A program made the translations under genes and the position numbers. 35,237 nucleotides of DNA from an uncultured Verrucomicrobiae bacterium (GTDB lineage Bacteria > Verrucomicrobiota > Verrucomicrobiia > Limisphaerales > J093): positions 1 to 35,237 of the forward strand of contig CALFAV010000025.1 in assembly GCA_937946835.1 (NCBI GenBank), read 5' to 3'. The notes below the pieces were generated by a model. It saw only the letters and a program-made list of their open reading frames with translations. It was not told the DNA's origin and made no database searches. Of this stretch, positions 6,965 to 13,625 are shown piece by piece. The first letter of the stretch is position 1. Every line of letters begins with the position of its first letter.

Positions 6965-8739
6965 GGGCCGAGGTCCGTGCGGAGAAATTCCACGCGACTG
7001 CCGCGCCCCAGTGTTCCGGCGCCAGCCGGCAGGCGCAACAACGCATTGGCCGCCGCCAGCGCGGTGAGATCGCCCGAACTGCGCCAGTGCAGCGGCATCA
7101 GCCCGACCTCGCCGCCGGCCAGTTGCCAGCGGGCGGGCCAGAAGGTCTCGCGGTCGTGGGCCTCGGCCGGCAGGTCGGCGGCGAGCGTGCCCAAGGTAAA
7201 GTCGTTCCGGGCGGCTGGCCCCGACCAGGCCTCGAGTGCGGCGCGCACGTACAGGTGCAGGCACACAAAATGCGCCAGCGGGTTGCCGGGCAGGCCGAAG
7301 GCCAGCGTGGCGCCGCGCTGCGCCACGATCAAGGGTTTGCCGGGACGGGCGGTGGTTTTGCTCACCAGGATCACGAACCCCGCCGTCTCGAGCGCGCGCC
7401 GGGTGAAGTCGTGCCGGCCCACGCTCGCCCCGCCGGAGATCAGCAGCAGGTCCGTTTCGGCCAGTGACGGGTCCTCCAGCGCGGTCGCCAGGGCCGCCGC
7501 GTCCTCGGGCAGGCGGCGCTGCACGGGGACCACGCCCCACGACGCCAGGAAGCCCCGTACCAGCGCTGAGTTCGAGTCGCGAATCTGCCCCGGAGCCGGC
7601 GCTTGCTCCGGCGGCACGATTTCGTTTCCGGTGACCAGGTGCACCGCGCGCGGCACCCGGCTGACCAGCGCTTCCGCGCAGCCCGCGGAGGCGAGCAGGC
7701 CGAGCGCTCCCGCGCCCAGCACCGTTCCGGCCTCGACCAGCACCCCGCCGGCCCGGGCATCCTCGCCGCGGAAGCGGATGTTCCGTGCCCGCTCCCGCCG
7801 CAACACCATCACCCGGTCGCCCTCCAGGCGGGTATCCTCCTGCAGGAGGACCTGCAACCCGTCGTCCGGCAGCGCGCCGCCCGTGGCGAGGCGCACCGCT
7901 TCGCCGGGATGCAACGAACGCGGCTTCCAGTCCCCGGCGCGGATTTCGTCCACGACCTGAAATTGCTCCGCGGGATCGTCCAGCCGCACCGCGAAGCCGT
8001 CCACCGCCGAGCGATCAAAGGGGGGCAGGTCTTCCGGCGCGCGGACCGGCTCGCGCAGGACACGCCCGAGGGCCCGGGGCAGGGGGACGCGTTCCGGCTC
8101 CAAGGGGCGACAAAGGGAACGGACCAACTCACGCACCTCGTCGGCGGAGGCCGGCCGGTCGGAAGTTGACCCGGCCGGAGGAACCATGCCGGCCCGGGCC
8201 GGAGCGCAGGTTTCGCCCCCTGCGGTTCCCCCGACTTTCGATGGGCGGGGTTCCGGTGCAGCAACGGCGGTCGGCGGGTTGAAAACCCGCGCTGTCGCCG
8301 TCTGGAAGTCTGCGCCCCCGGGCCGCGTGCCCGGCTGACCGGCCAAAGCCGCGGCCGCAAGCGCCCGCCGTTTCCAGATCGGCACGTCCTGCTTGAGCCG
8401 GTCCATGAAAGCGGCCAGCAGCGCCAACGCCTCGGCGCGGTGGCGGCCGGCCACGCCCACGTAAATCGCCGCTTCGCCCACCGGGATGAGGCCGACGCGG
8501 TGCACCACGCGCGCCGCCAGGCAGGGATGCTCCCGGGCCAGCTCGTCCAAGATGCGTCGCATCTCGCGCTCGGCCATCGGCGCGTAGGCCTCGTATTCGA
8601 GGGCGGCGATGGGCTGACCGTTTTCCTCGCCCCGCACCACGCCGCGGAACTCGATCCACGCCCCCGCGCCGCGCGCGGCGGCCGGCACCGGCCACGCCGC
8701 CGGGATGGGATCGCTGGTGAGCCGGACTTCGAGGTGCAT
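6961..8739 (-). CDS. moaE/moeA: MoaE-MoeA fusion: molybdopterin synthase large subunit joined to molybdenum insertase
   Basis: A single 592-residue frame encodes two enzymes usually made separately. Residues ~1-135 are MoaE: FRGVVRGEENGQPIAALEYEAYAPMA, HRVGLIPVGEAAIYVGVAGRHR and the DVPIWKRRAL segment near the catalytic lysine. Residues ~205-592 are MoeA: LPPFDRSAVDGFAVR, GDWKPRSLHPGEAVRLATGGALPDD, TGNEIVPPEQAPAPGQIRDSNS, LLISGGASVGRHDF and LAFGLPGNPLAHF. The ~60-residue linker between them is low-complexity (rich in P, A, G and T) and is encoded by a copy of the local hairpin repeat (8201-8316). MoaE would take sulfur from MoaD, and MoeA would insert molybdate into the Mog product. The gene lies 12 nt after moaD and overlaps moaC. 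Confidence 0.95.
   Translation of the reverse strand: MHLEVRLTSDPIPAAWPVPAAARGAGAWIEFRGVVRGEENGQPIAALEYEAYAPMAEREMRRILDELAREHPCLAARVVHRVGLIPVGEAAIYVGVAGRHRAEALALLAAFMDRLKQDVPIWKRRALAAAALAGQPGTRPGGADFQTATARVFNPPTAVAAPEPRPSKVGGTAGGETCAPARAGMVPPAGSTSDRPASADEVRELVRSLCRPLEPERVPLPRALGRVLREPVRAPEDLPPFDRSAVDGFAVRLDDPAEQFQVVDEIRAGDWKPRSLHPGEAVRLATGGALPDDGLQVLLQEDTRLEGDRVMVLRRERARNIRFRGEDARAGGVLVEAGTVLGAGALGLLASAGCAEALVSRVPRAVHLVTGNEIVPPEQAPAPGQIRDSNSALVRGFLASWGVVPVQRRLPEDAAALATALEDPSLAETDLLLISGGASVGRHDFTRRALETAGFVILVSKTTARPGKPLIVAQRGATLAFGLPGNPLAHFVCLHLYVRAALEAWSGPAARNDFTLGTLAADLPAEAHDRETFWPARWQLAGGEVGLMPLHWRSSGDLTALAAANALLRLPAGAGTLGRGSRVEFLRTDLGP
8201..8316. repeat. Hairpin repeat copy B, inside the MoaE-MoeA linker
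   Basis: The block runs from GGAGCGCAGG (8201-8210) to TCTGCGCC (about 8309-8316), the same kind of ends as copy A. It contains the hairpin GCGGGTT-GAA-AACCCGC (8274-8290), nearly identical to the one at 382-398, and an imperfect GCCGTCT-GGA-AGTCTGC pair at its right end. It is about 115 nt long and shorter than copy A. It lies wholly within an open gene and is translated as inter-domain linker. Confidence 0.8.
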
Positions 8740-8751
8740 GGCGCTTCAGGT

Positions 8752-8988
8752 TCAGCCGCCGGAGACCGGCGGAATCAGGGCCACTTCATCCGCATCGCCG
8801 AAGCGCGCGTCGGGCGGGGCGTACTCGGCGTTTTTGGCCAGCCGGACCGAGCCGCGGAACCGTGCCAATTCCGGGTGGGCGACCAGGAGTTGGCGCCAGA
8901 GGCCGTCGGCGTCGGTCTCGCCACAAGCGAGCTCCAGCTCGGCGCAGCCGGTCACATCGCGCAGGTGGGCAAAAAACAGAATGCGCAT
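8752..8988 (-). CDS. moaD: Molybdopterin synthase sulfur-carrier subunit MoaD
   Basis: A 78-residue ubiquitin-like protein beginning MRILFFAHLRDVTG and ending PPVSGG. The terminal Gly-Gly is the site that is adenylated and thiocarboxylated to carry sulfur to MoaE. VRLAKNAEYA and DEVALIPPVSGG match the family C-terminal half. It lies 12 nt after the transporter gene and 12 nt before moaE-moeA. The activating enzyme MoeB is not in this window and must be encoded elsewhere. Confidence 0.95.
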   Translation of the reverse strand: MRILFFAHLRDVTGCAELELACGETDADGLWRQLLVAHPELARFRGSVRLAKNAEYAPPDARFGDADEVALIPPVSGG

Positions 8989-9000
8989 GGGTCGGGAGAT

Positions 9001-10197
9001 TCAGGCGCGGGGGACCGGGGCGGAAGCGGGCTGACGGGCCAGCCAGGCGTGCGTGAGCCAACCCGCCGCCAGGCCGGTGAGATAACCATTGGGCAGGCCC
9101 GCCGCACAGAGCGCGGTCACCAGCGTGACCAGCCAGCCGCGGGCGTCGAGCCCCGCGCCGCTCACCCGTCGCAACAGGGCCAGGCCCTCGAAAAACAGCA
9201 GCACCCCCAGCACCGCGCGGGGGAAACCGTGAATCAACGTGTCAAAGCTCCCGCTGAAGAACAGGCCCGCCGCCAAAAACAAGCCGCCGTAAAGCAGCAC
9301 CGAGACCCCCACCCGCGCCCCAAAGGCGTGGTGCCCGGCCAGGCCCCCGCTGCCGTGGCAGACGGGCACCCCGCCCAGCCAGGGGGCGAGCAGGTTCATG
9401 CCGGCGTAGGTCAGGCCCAGCTTGCGCATCGAGGGGGCGCGGTCCGGGAACAGGTCGGCCGCCAGGCGATGCGTGGCGAGCAGGGAATTGGCCAGGGAGA
9501 GCGGTAGTTGCGGCAGGGCCAGCAGGACCAGGCCCGTCCACACGTCGGCCGCCGTGGGCACGTGCCAGGTGGGCAGGGCCAATCCCACCCCCGCGCTCAG
9601 CGCGGCCCAATCCAGCTTGACCGCGGCCGCGTACGCCGTGCCCAGCCCCACCACGGCCAGCGCCGCCGGCCAGCGCCGGTTTTCCCAGAGCAGGATCACC
9701 AGCGCAAAAGCGCCCGCCGCCAGGCCCCAGCCCACCGGCCCTTCGCGGGCAATGAAGTCGCGGCCCGCCAGCAGGGCCAATTGCAGGCCCAGCCCGAACT
9801 GAATGCCGCGCACCACCGGCCCGGGGATCACCCGCGCCAGCCAGCTCAACGAACCGCTCAGCGCCAGCAGCAGGACCAGGACGCCAATGGCCAGGCCGCC
9901 ACCGTAAAGCACCCCGGGACTGAGCTGCTGGGTAATGACCAGGGCGGCCATGGCCTTGAGCGGCTGCACCGGCATGGGCATTCGATAAACCAGGGCGGTG
10001 ACCACCTGCAGCGCCCCAAACATGATCAGCACGCTGGCCGCATCCAGCCCCGCCGCCACAATCATCGCGGCCAGCAGCGGCAGGTCCGTGCCCAGATCGC
10101 CAAACGCCCCGGCCAGCTCGTGACGGTTGAACCGCCACGTCGCCATCGGGCGGGAAGCAGCCGTTTCCGAGAGCAGCGTCAGCGGGACGGGGTTCAT
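9001..10197 (-). CDS. MOT1-type molybdate transporter
   Basis: A polytopic membrane protein of 398 residues. Signature segments of the MOT1 (plant/algal molybdate transporter 1) family are clear: GAFGDLGTDLPLLAAM near residue 30-45, PMPVQPLKAMAA, LPQLPLSLANSLLATHRLAADLFPD and GGVPVCHGSGGLAGHHAFGAR. These are distinct from, though related to, SulP sulfate carriers. It is the first gene of the Moco operon, 12 nt before moaD, which strongly supports molybdate as substrate. No modABC system is present nearby. Start 10197 (MNPVPLT) is the likeliest; a start at 10146 (MATWRF) is possible. No ribosome-binding site is obvious. Confidence 0.9.
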   Translation of the reverse strand: MNPVPLTLLSETAASRPMATWRFNRHELAGAFGDLGTDLPLLAAMIVAAGLDAASVLIMFGALQVVTALVYRMPMPVQPLKAMAALVITQQLSPGVLYGGGLAIGVLVLLLALSGSLSWLARVIPGPVVRGIQFGLGLQLALLAGRDFIAREGPVGWGLAAGAFALVILLWENRRWPAALAVVGLGTAYAAAVKLDWAALSAGVGLALPTWHVPTAADVWTGLVLLALPQLPLSLANSLLATHRLAADLFPDRAPSMRKLGLTYAGMNLLAPWLGGVPVCHGSGGLAGHHAFGARVGVSVLLYGGLFLAAGLFFSGSFDTLIHGFPRAVLGVLLFFEGLALLRRVSGAGLDARGWLVTLVTALCAAGLPNGYLTGLAAGWLTHAWLARQPASAPVPRA

Positions 10198-10281
10198 TGC
10201 ACTGTGACCGTGCCCATCAGCCCGGCATTTGACCCGCAAAACCAGGCGAAAGCAAGGTAACGTCTCCGCGGCGGCCGGGCC

Positions 10282-10295
10282 TTGACCTGCGGCAA
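10282..10295. promoter_or_regulatory. Possible FNR/DNR-like half-conserved box upstream of the Moco operon
   Basis: TTGAC-CTGC-GGCAA lies 85-98 nt before the MOT1-type gene. The left half matches a CRP/FNR-type half-site and the right half has decayed. On the minus strand the flanking 16 nt, GCAGGTCAAGGCCCGG (10275-10290), are identical to 27607-27622. No regulator gene is in the window. Confidence 0.3.
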
Positions 10296-10347
10296 GTTTG
10301 GCCGGCCCCGGCCCCGGCGGGGACTGTCCGGGACGGGCACGAGCGGG

Positions 10348-10581
10348 CTAGGGGTTCCGGGGCGGCGCCGGTAAAACCTCCCGCCAGGCGTCCCAGGCGC
10401 CAAACTCGGGGCAGCAGGCGCCACTGAGATGGTAGCAATCCGGGCAGAGGCGACGGCCGCCGCACTCCAGCACGCCGGGGCGACCGCAAATCTCACAAGG
10501 GCTGTCCGCCGGTGTCGGGCACGCACTCGGAGCCGGAAACGCGCCCGGCGGATGGTTCGATCGTGAAGAATCCGGATCCAT
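10348..10581 (-). CDS. Small zinc-ribbon protein
   Basis: A 77-residue soluble protein starting MDPDSSRSNH. The core CEICGRPGVLECGGRRLCPDC has two CxxC pairs about 17 residues apart, typical of a structural zinc ribbon, followed by HLSGACCPEFGAWDAW with a CC pair. The family is unknown to me and I assign no function. It lies 150 nt upstream of the molybdate transporter on the same strand and is divergent from the NnrS-like gene. It could be the first gene of the operon or a separate unit. The regular Cys spacing argues that it is real rather than a chance frame. Confidence 0.65.
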   Translation of the reverse strand: MDPDSSRSNHPPGAFPAPSACPTPADSPCEICGRPGVLECGGRRLCPDCYHLSGACCPEFGAWDAWREVLPAPPRNP

Positions 10582-10858
10582 ACCACAGGTTCGCCCACGT
10601 CAGAGCCGTCGTTTTCTTCGTGGGGCCGCGCGGAAGATGAATCTGGGGACGGCGGGAGGCAAACGCGCCGGTTGGGGAACGGCTCATTCTGGGCGCATTT
10701 GGTTTTGGCATCGCCGAGCGGTCGGCCGTGCGACGCGGGTAGAACCGCGCTGCGTCGCGGCCGCTTCCAGCCGGCGAGACGTTGGACGCTCTCCCGATTC
10801 ACCGCCGGCGCGCGAAACAGAGATGCATCCGTCCCCCTGCGGCCGTTAAGCTCGCGGC
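10582..10858. other. Divergent intergenic region with a repeat remnant
   Basis: This region separates the zinc-ribbon gene (-) from the NnrS-like gene (+) and should hold both promoters, but no -35/-10 pair stands out. A strong stem, GCGACGC (10730-10736) with GCGTCGC (10752-10758), encloses a nested CGG..CCG pair. It is followed by CCGCTTCCAGCCGGC, which resembles the TCC-loop hairpins of copy A. I read it as a degenerate copy of the same repeat family. Confidence 0.45.
10730..10780. repeat. Hairpin repeat copy C (degenerate)
   Basis: The outer stem is GCGACGC/GCGTCGC (10730-10758), followed by a GCCGCTTCCAGCCGGC hairpin with the characteristic TCC loop. The ends seen in copies A and B are not preserved. 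Confidence 0.4.
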
Positions 10859-12046
10859 GTGACCACGGAAGGCGTGTTCAATCCCCTCGGGCTGCGGGTG
10901 GTGCTGCTGCTGAGCGGCATGGCCTGTCTGGTGACCGGGCTTTGGGGCGGGCTGCTGCGGGTGCCGGTGGGCGGGGTGCCGTTGCCGGTCGAACATGCCA
11001 ACTGGGTGACCTTTCACGGCCCGCTGATGGTGGGCGGCTTTCTGGGCACGCTCATCAGCCTGGAACGCGCCGTGGGGCTGCGGCGGTGGTGGACGTTTCT
11101 CGCGCCGGCCCTCGCCGGGGGCAGCGGCCTGGCCGTCGCGGCGGGCGTGCTCGGCCCCGGCCCGCGCTGGACCTTGACGGCGGGCAGCGTGGTGTTCGTG
11201 CTGGTGACCCTGCGCATTTTGAAAATCCAGCCGGCGCTGTCCAATCGGGTGATGGGACTGGGAGCCGGCTGCTGGCTGGTCGGCAACGTGTTGTGGGCGC
11301 TGGACCTGGCCGTGCCGCAGGTGGTCCTGTGGTGGCTGGCGTTTCTGCTGCTGACCATTGTGGGCGAGCGCATCGAACTGACGCGCTTTCAAAAGCCCGA
11401 TCCCCGGGCGCGCCCCTGGTTGTTCGGGGCGTTGGGAGTGCTGGGCGGCGGCCTGGTCCTGGGCCACGCGGCGGCCCGTTGGGGCGGCCCGCTCCTCGGT
11501 GTGGGCGCGGTCGCGCTGGCGGCCTGGCTCCTGCGGTTTGACCTGGCCTGGCGGACCGTGCGGCATCCGGGGTTGCCGCGGTTCATGGCGGTCTGCCTGC
11601 TGGGCGGCTACGGCTGGCTGCTGGCGGCCGGGTTGTTGATCGCCTGGCAATGGCCACAAACCAGCGGCATTCGGTACGACGCGGCGTTGCACGCCTTTTT
11701 CCTGGGCTTCGTGTTTGCGATGATCTTCGGGCACGCGCCGGTGATCTTTCCCAGCGTGCTGGGACTGCCGGTGCGGTTCCTGCCCACGGCCTACGTGCCG
11801 CTGGCCCTGTTACACGCCTCCCTGCTCCTGCGCCTGGGCGGCGATGCACTGAACTGGCCGACCGGCCGCTCCTGGGGCGCGGTGGGCAATACCCTGGCCA
11901 TCGGCTTGTTCCTGCTCAACACCCTCGCCTCCCTCGGGCTGGCCGCGCGGGGCCGCCACCCAGACAAGTCCTCCCCGCCCGGACCGGGAGCCAACGCCGG
12001 CGGACGGGTCAGCTCGCGGACCGGGGCGGAGCCGAACCGGGGCTGA
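10859..12046 (+). CDS. NnrS-like polytopic membrane protein
   Basis: A very hydrophobic protein of 395 residues with about 10-12 membrane segments and a GTG start at 10859. FHGPLMVGGFLGTLISLERAV near residue 50, ERIELTRF near 175 and HAFFLGFVFAMIFGHAPVIFPSVLG near 280-305 match the NnrS-like family. NnrS proteins are linked to resistance to, or metabolism of, nitric oxide in denitrifiers. The intramembrane His residues could bind haem or metal. The hydrophilic C-terminal tail (about 365-395) is low-complexity. Its 3' end overlaps the convergent mobA by 38 nt. The role here is unproven: NnrS-like proteins also occur in genomes without denitrification, and no nitrite or NO reductase is in the window. 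Confidence 0.75.
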   Translation: MTTEGVFNPLGLRVVLLLSGMACLVTGLWGGLLRVPVGGVPLPVEHANWVTFHGPLMVGGFLGTLISLERAVGLRRWWTFLAPALAGGSGLAVAAGVLGPGPRWTLTAGSVVFVLVTLRILKIQPALSNRVMGLGAGCWLVGNVLWALDLAVPQVVLWWLAFLLLTIVGERIELTRFQKPDPRARPWLFGALGVLGGGLVLGHAAARWGGPLLGVGAVALAAWLLRFDLAWRTVRHPGLPRFMAVCLLGGYGWLLAAGLLIAWQWPQTSGIRYDAALHAFFLGFVFAMIFGHAPVIFPSVLGLPVRFLPTAYVPLALLHASLLLRLGGDALNWPTGRSWGAVGNTLAIGLFLLNTLASLGLAARGRHPDKSSPPGPGANAGGRVSSRTGAEPNRG

Positions 12047-12629
12047 GGTCGGCGGGGGAATTCCAGTTGGCAAAGGCGCCGGCCCACTCGGGTGGCAGGT
12101 CCAACCACCGCACCAGACCGGCCTGCTCGCACCGCCGCGCGAACTCGCCCGCGGCGAACCGGCGTTGGGCCAGTTGCGCGCCGGCCAGGGCCGCGGCGCT
12201 GCGGGGATAAACGGCGACCAGCGGCTCCAAGCGGCCGGCCACCCGGGGCACCGCGCCGCGGGCGGGTTCACCGGCGGCCAAGACCGTGGCCACGACTTCG
12301 CGCGTCAGGCACGGCAGGTCCACCGCCAACACCAGGACCAGGGGTGCCCGGGCCGCTTCCAGCGCGGCCGCGATCCCGGCCAGGGGTCCGGCGTCGGACA
12401 CGGGGTCGCGGAGCACCGGGCAACCGAACCCGGAGTAGTCCGCGTCGGCCCGGCCGGAGACGACCACTTCCACCGGTTTGAGCGACCGAGCCAGGGCGAT
12501 TTGCCGGGCCAGCAAGGGCTGCCCGCGAAATTCGAGGAACGCCTTGTCACGCCCCATGCGCGTGGAGCGCCCACCGGCAAGAATCACGGCGCTGTAAGGT
12601 GGAGGCTCCCACCCGGCCGGGGTTTTCAT
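12009..12629 (-). CDS. mobA: Molybdenum cofactor guanylyltransferase MobA
   Basis: A protein of 206 residues that attaches GMP to Mo-molybdopterin to make the MGD cofactor used by DMSO-reductase-family enzymes. LAGGRSTRMGRDK at 17-29 is the nucleotide-binding signature. LAVDLPCL carries the metal-binding D104, and NWNSPADL near the C-terminus is the family NxPxDL motif. Start 12629 (MKTPAGWEPP) is preferred over an upstream Met at 12668, which would overlap the MOSC gene. It lies 13 nt after the MOSC gene and is apparently the last gene of the ttr-like locus. This places cofactor finishing with one of its clients. The 3' end overlaps the NnrS-like gene on the other strand. Confidence 0.93.
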   Translation of the reverse strand: MKTPAGWEPPPYSAVILAGGRSTRMGRDKAFLEFRGQPLLARQIALARSLKPVEVVVSGRADADYSGFGCPVLRDPVSDAGPLAGIAAALEAARAPLVLVLAVDLPCLTREVVATVLAAGEPARGAVPRVAGRLEPLVAVYPRSAAALAGAQLAQRRFAAGEFARRCEQAGLVRWLDLPPEWAGAFANWNSPADLSPGSAPPRSAS

Positions 12630-12642
12630 GAAAGAAGCCTGC

Positions 12643-13110
12643 TCACGCGTCCCGCCGCAGCCAGCCATCGGAAAGAATTTTGGCCCGCAGGCCGCCCCGG
12701 CCCTTGAGCCAGGCCTCGGCGCGTGCGTCGCGAAAGGCCTGGTTCATCCAGTAACACGGCCGGCATTCCTCGGTGCCGAGAAACCGCACCCCCTGAATCT
12801 CGAACTCGACCCCGATCAGGGCGTTGAGGTCCGCCCCCTCGGTGAGGACGTTGCGGCGAGTGGCCGCGGGGTCGCGCTGGTCCGGGGGAAGACCCAGAGC
12901 CTGCCACAGGGCGGTGAGGGTTTCCCAGGCGAAGAACGTGATCTGGCCCTTGAAGTCCGGCTGGTGGTCAAAGTAACGGTCCCCCCGGATGCCGCGTCCG
13001 GCCACGCACTCGATCGCCTCCACCGCCAGGATGGGATGCTGCCCGGGCGGGCCGCCGTGGTGGCCCCGGTAGTTGTGGCCGGGCGAGATGAACAGGTGGC
13101 GGATGCGCAT
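12643..13110 (-). CDS. MOSC-domain protein
   Basis: A single-domain protein of 155 residues. ECVAGRGIRGDRYFD, QITFFAWE, TRRNVLTEGADLNALIGVEFEI and the Cys-containing EECRPCYWMNQAF (C116, C119) follow the MOSC (Moco sulfurase C-terminal) fold pattern. MOSC proteins bind molybdenum cofactor or transfer sulfur. YiiM/YuaD-like members reduce N-hydroxylated compounds. Its place between an AhpD-like gene and mobA, behind a molybdoenzyme gene, suggests cofactor handling. Start 13110 (MRIRHLFISPGHNYRG) is chosen by homology. The precise reaction is unknown. Confidence 0.88.
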   Translation of the reverse strand: MRIRHLFISPGHNYRGHHGGPPGQHPILAVEAIECVAGRGIRGDRYFDHQPDFKGQITFFAWETLTALWQALGLPPDQRDPAATRRNVLTEGADLNALIGVEFEIQGVRFLGTEECRPCYWMNQAFRDARAEAWLKGRGGLRAKILSDGWLRRDA

Positions 13111-13121
13111 AAGGGCCGGCG

Positions 13122-13457
13122 TTAATGGCGGCCGAGCACGTCCTCGACCCACGTCCACGCCGCCATCATCCGGGGAAAACCCAGGGTGGTGGTGGCGAGC
13201 AACGCCACATGCCGGATTTGCTCGGGCGAACATCCGATTGCCCGGGCGCGACGGGTGTGGCTGTGCACCGCGCCTTCGAGGCCGGCGCCGATGGCCAGGG
13301 CCAGTTTCACCAATTCGCGGGTGGGCTCATCCAAGGGGCCGACCTGCCCGACAGTCTGCCCGAGCGTCTCGTAGGCGCGCATCACGGCGGGATATTTCTC
13401 GCCGAAGCGCCGGAAAGGCGCGGGTAACTGGCTCTTTTTCGCTGAGGCGGGTTTCAT
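13122..13457 (-). CDS. Carboxymuconolactone decarboxylase/AhpD-like protein
   Basis: A helical protein of 111 residues. FGEKYPAVMRAYETLGQTVGQVGPLDEPTRELVKLALAIGAGLEGAVHSHTRRARAIGCSPEQIRHVALLATTTLGFP is the CMD/AhpD fold pattern. The CxxC of true AhpD is missing: the site reads AVHSHTRRA, so peroxidase-reductase chemistry is unlikely. Start 13457 (MKPASAKKS) follows a basic leader. The longer upstream frame runs into the hairpin repeat (copy D) and is not used. It lies 11 nt before the MOSC gene. The function is unknown; the link with the molybdoenzyme is positional only. Confidence 0.85.
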   Translation of the reverse strand: MKPASAKKSQLPAPFRRFGEKYPAVMRAYETLGQTVGQVGPLDEPTRELVKLALAIGAGLEGAVHSHTRRARAIGCSPEQIRHVALLATTTLGFPRMMAAWTWVEDVLGRH

Positions 13458-13483
13458 TTTCACGCGCGGCAATTTACAAAACC

Positions 13484-13621
13484 GGAGCGCAGCCCGCCAG
13501 TCTGCCGCATCGCGGACAACCAATCCGCAAGTGCCGGGCAAACCCCTGCGGTCCGGTCAGCCCCACGCTCCGCCGGTTGGAGGCCCGCGACAGCGCGGGT
13601 TGGCAACCGGCGCTGCGTAAC
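13484..13621. repeat. Hairpin repeat copy D, between ttrA-like and AhpD-like genes
   Basis: The block runs from GGAGCGCAG (13484-13492) to CTGCGTAAC at the right end, which stops four bases from the stop codon of the ttrA-like gene. It contains GCGGGTTGGCAACCGGC and CCGGTTGGAGGCCCGC, degenerate versions of the copy A hairpins. It may act as the mRNA 3' structure of the catalytic gene. Confidence 0.7.
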
Positions 13622-13625
13622 GCGT

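Noticed and set aside
8201-8316. Separate moaE and moeA genes with a hidden stop or frameshift in the linker
   Set aside because: The frame is continuous from 8739 to 6961 with no stop, and both domains are in the same phase.
13458-13541. A longer AhpD-like protein starting at 13541
   Set aside because: The extension is translated from repeat copy D and has no family similarity.
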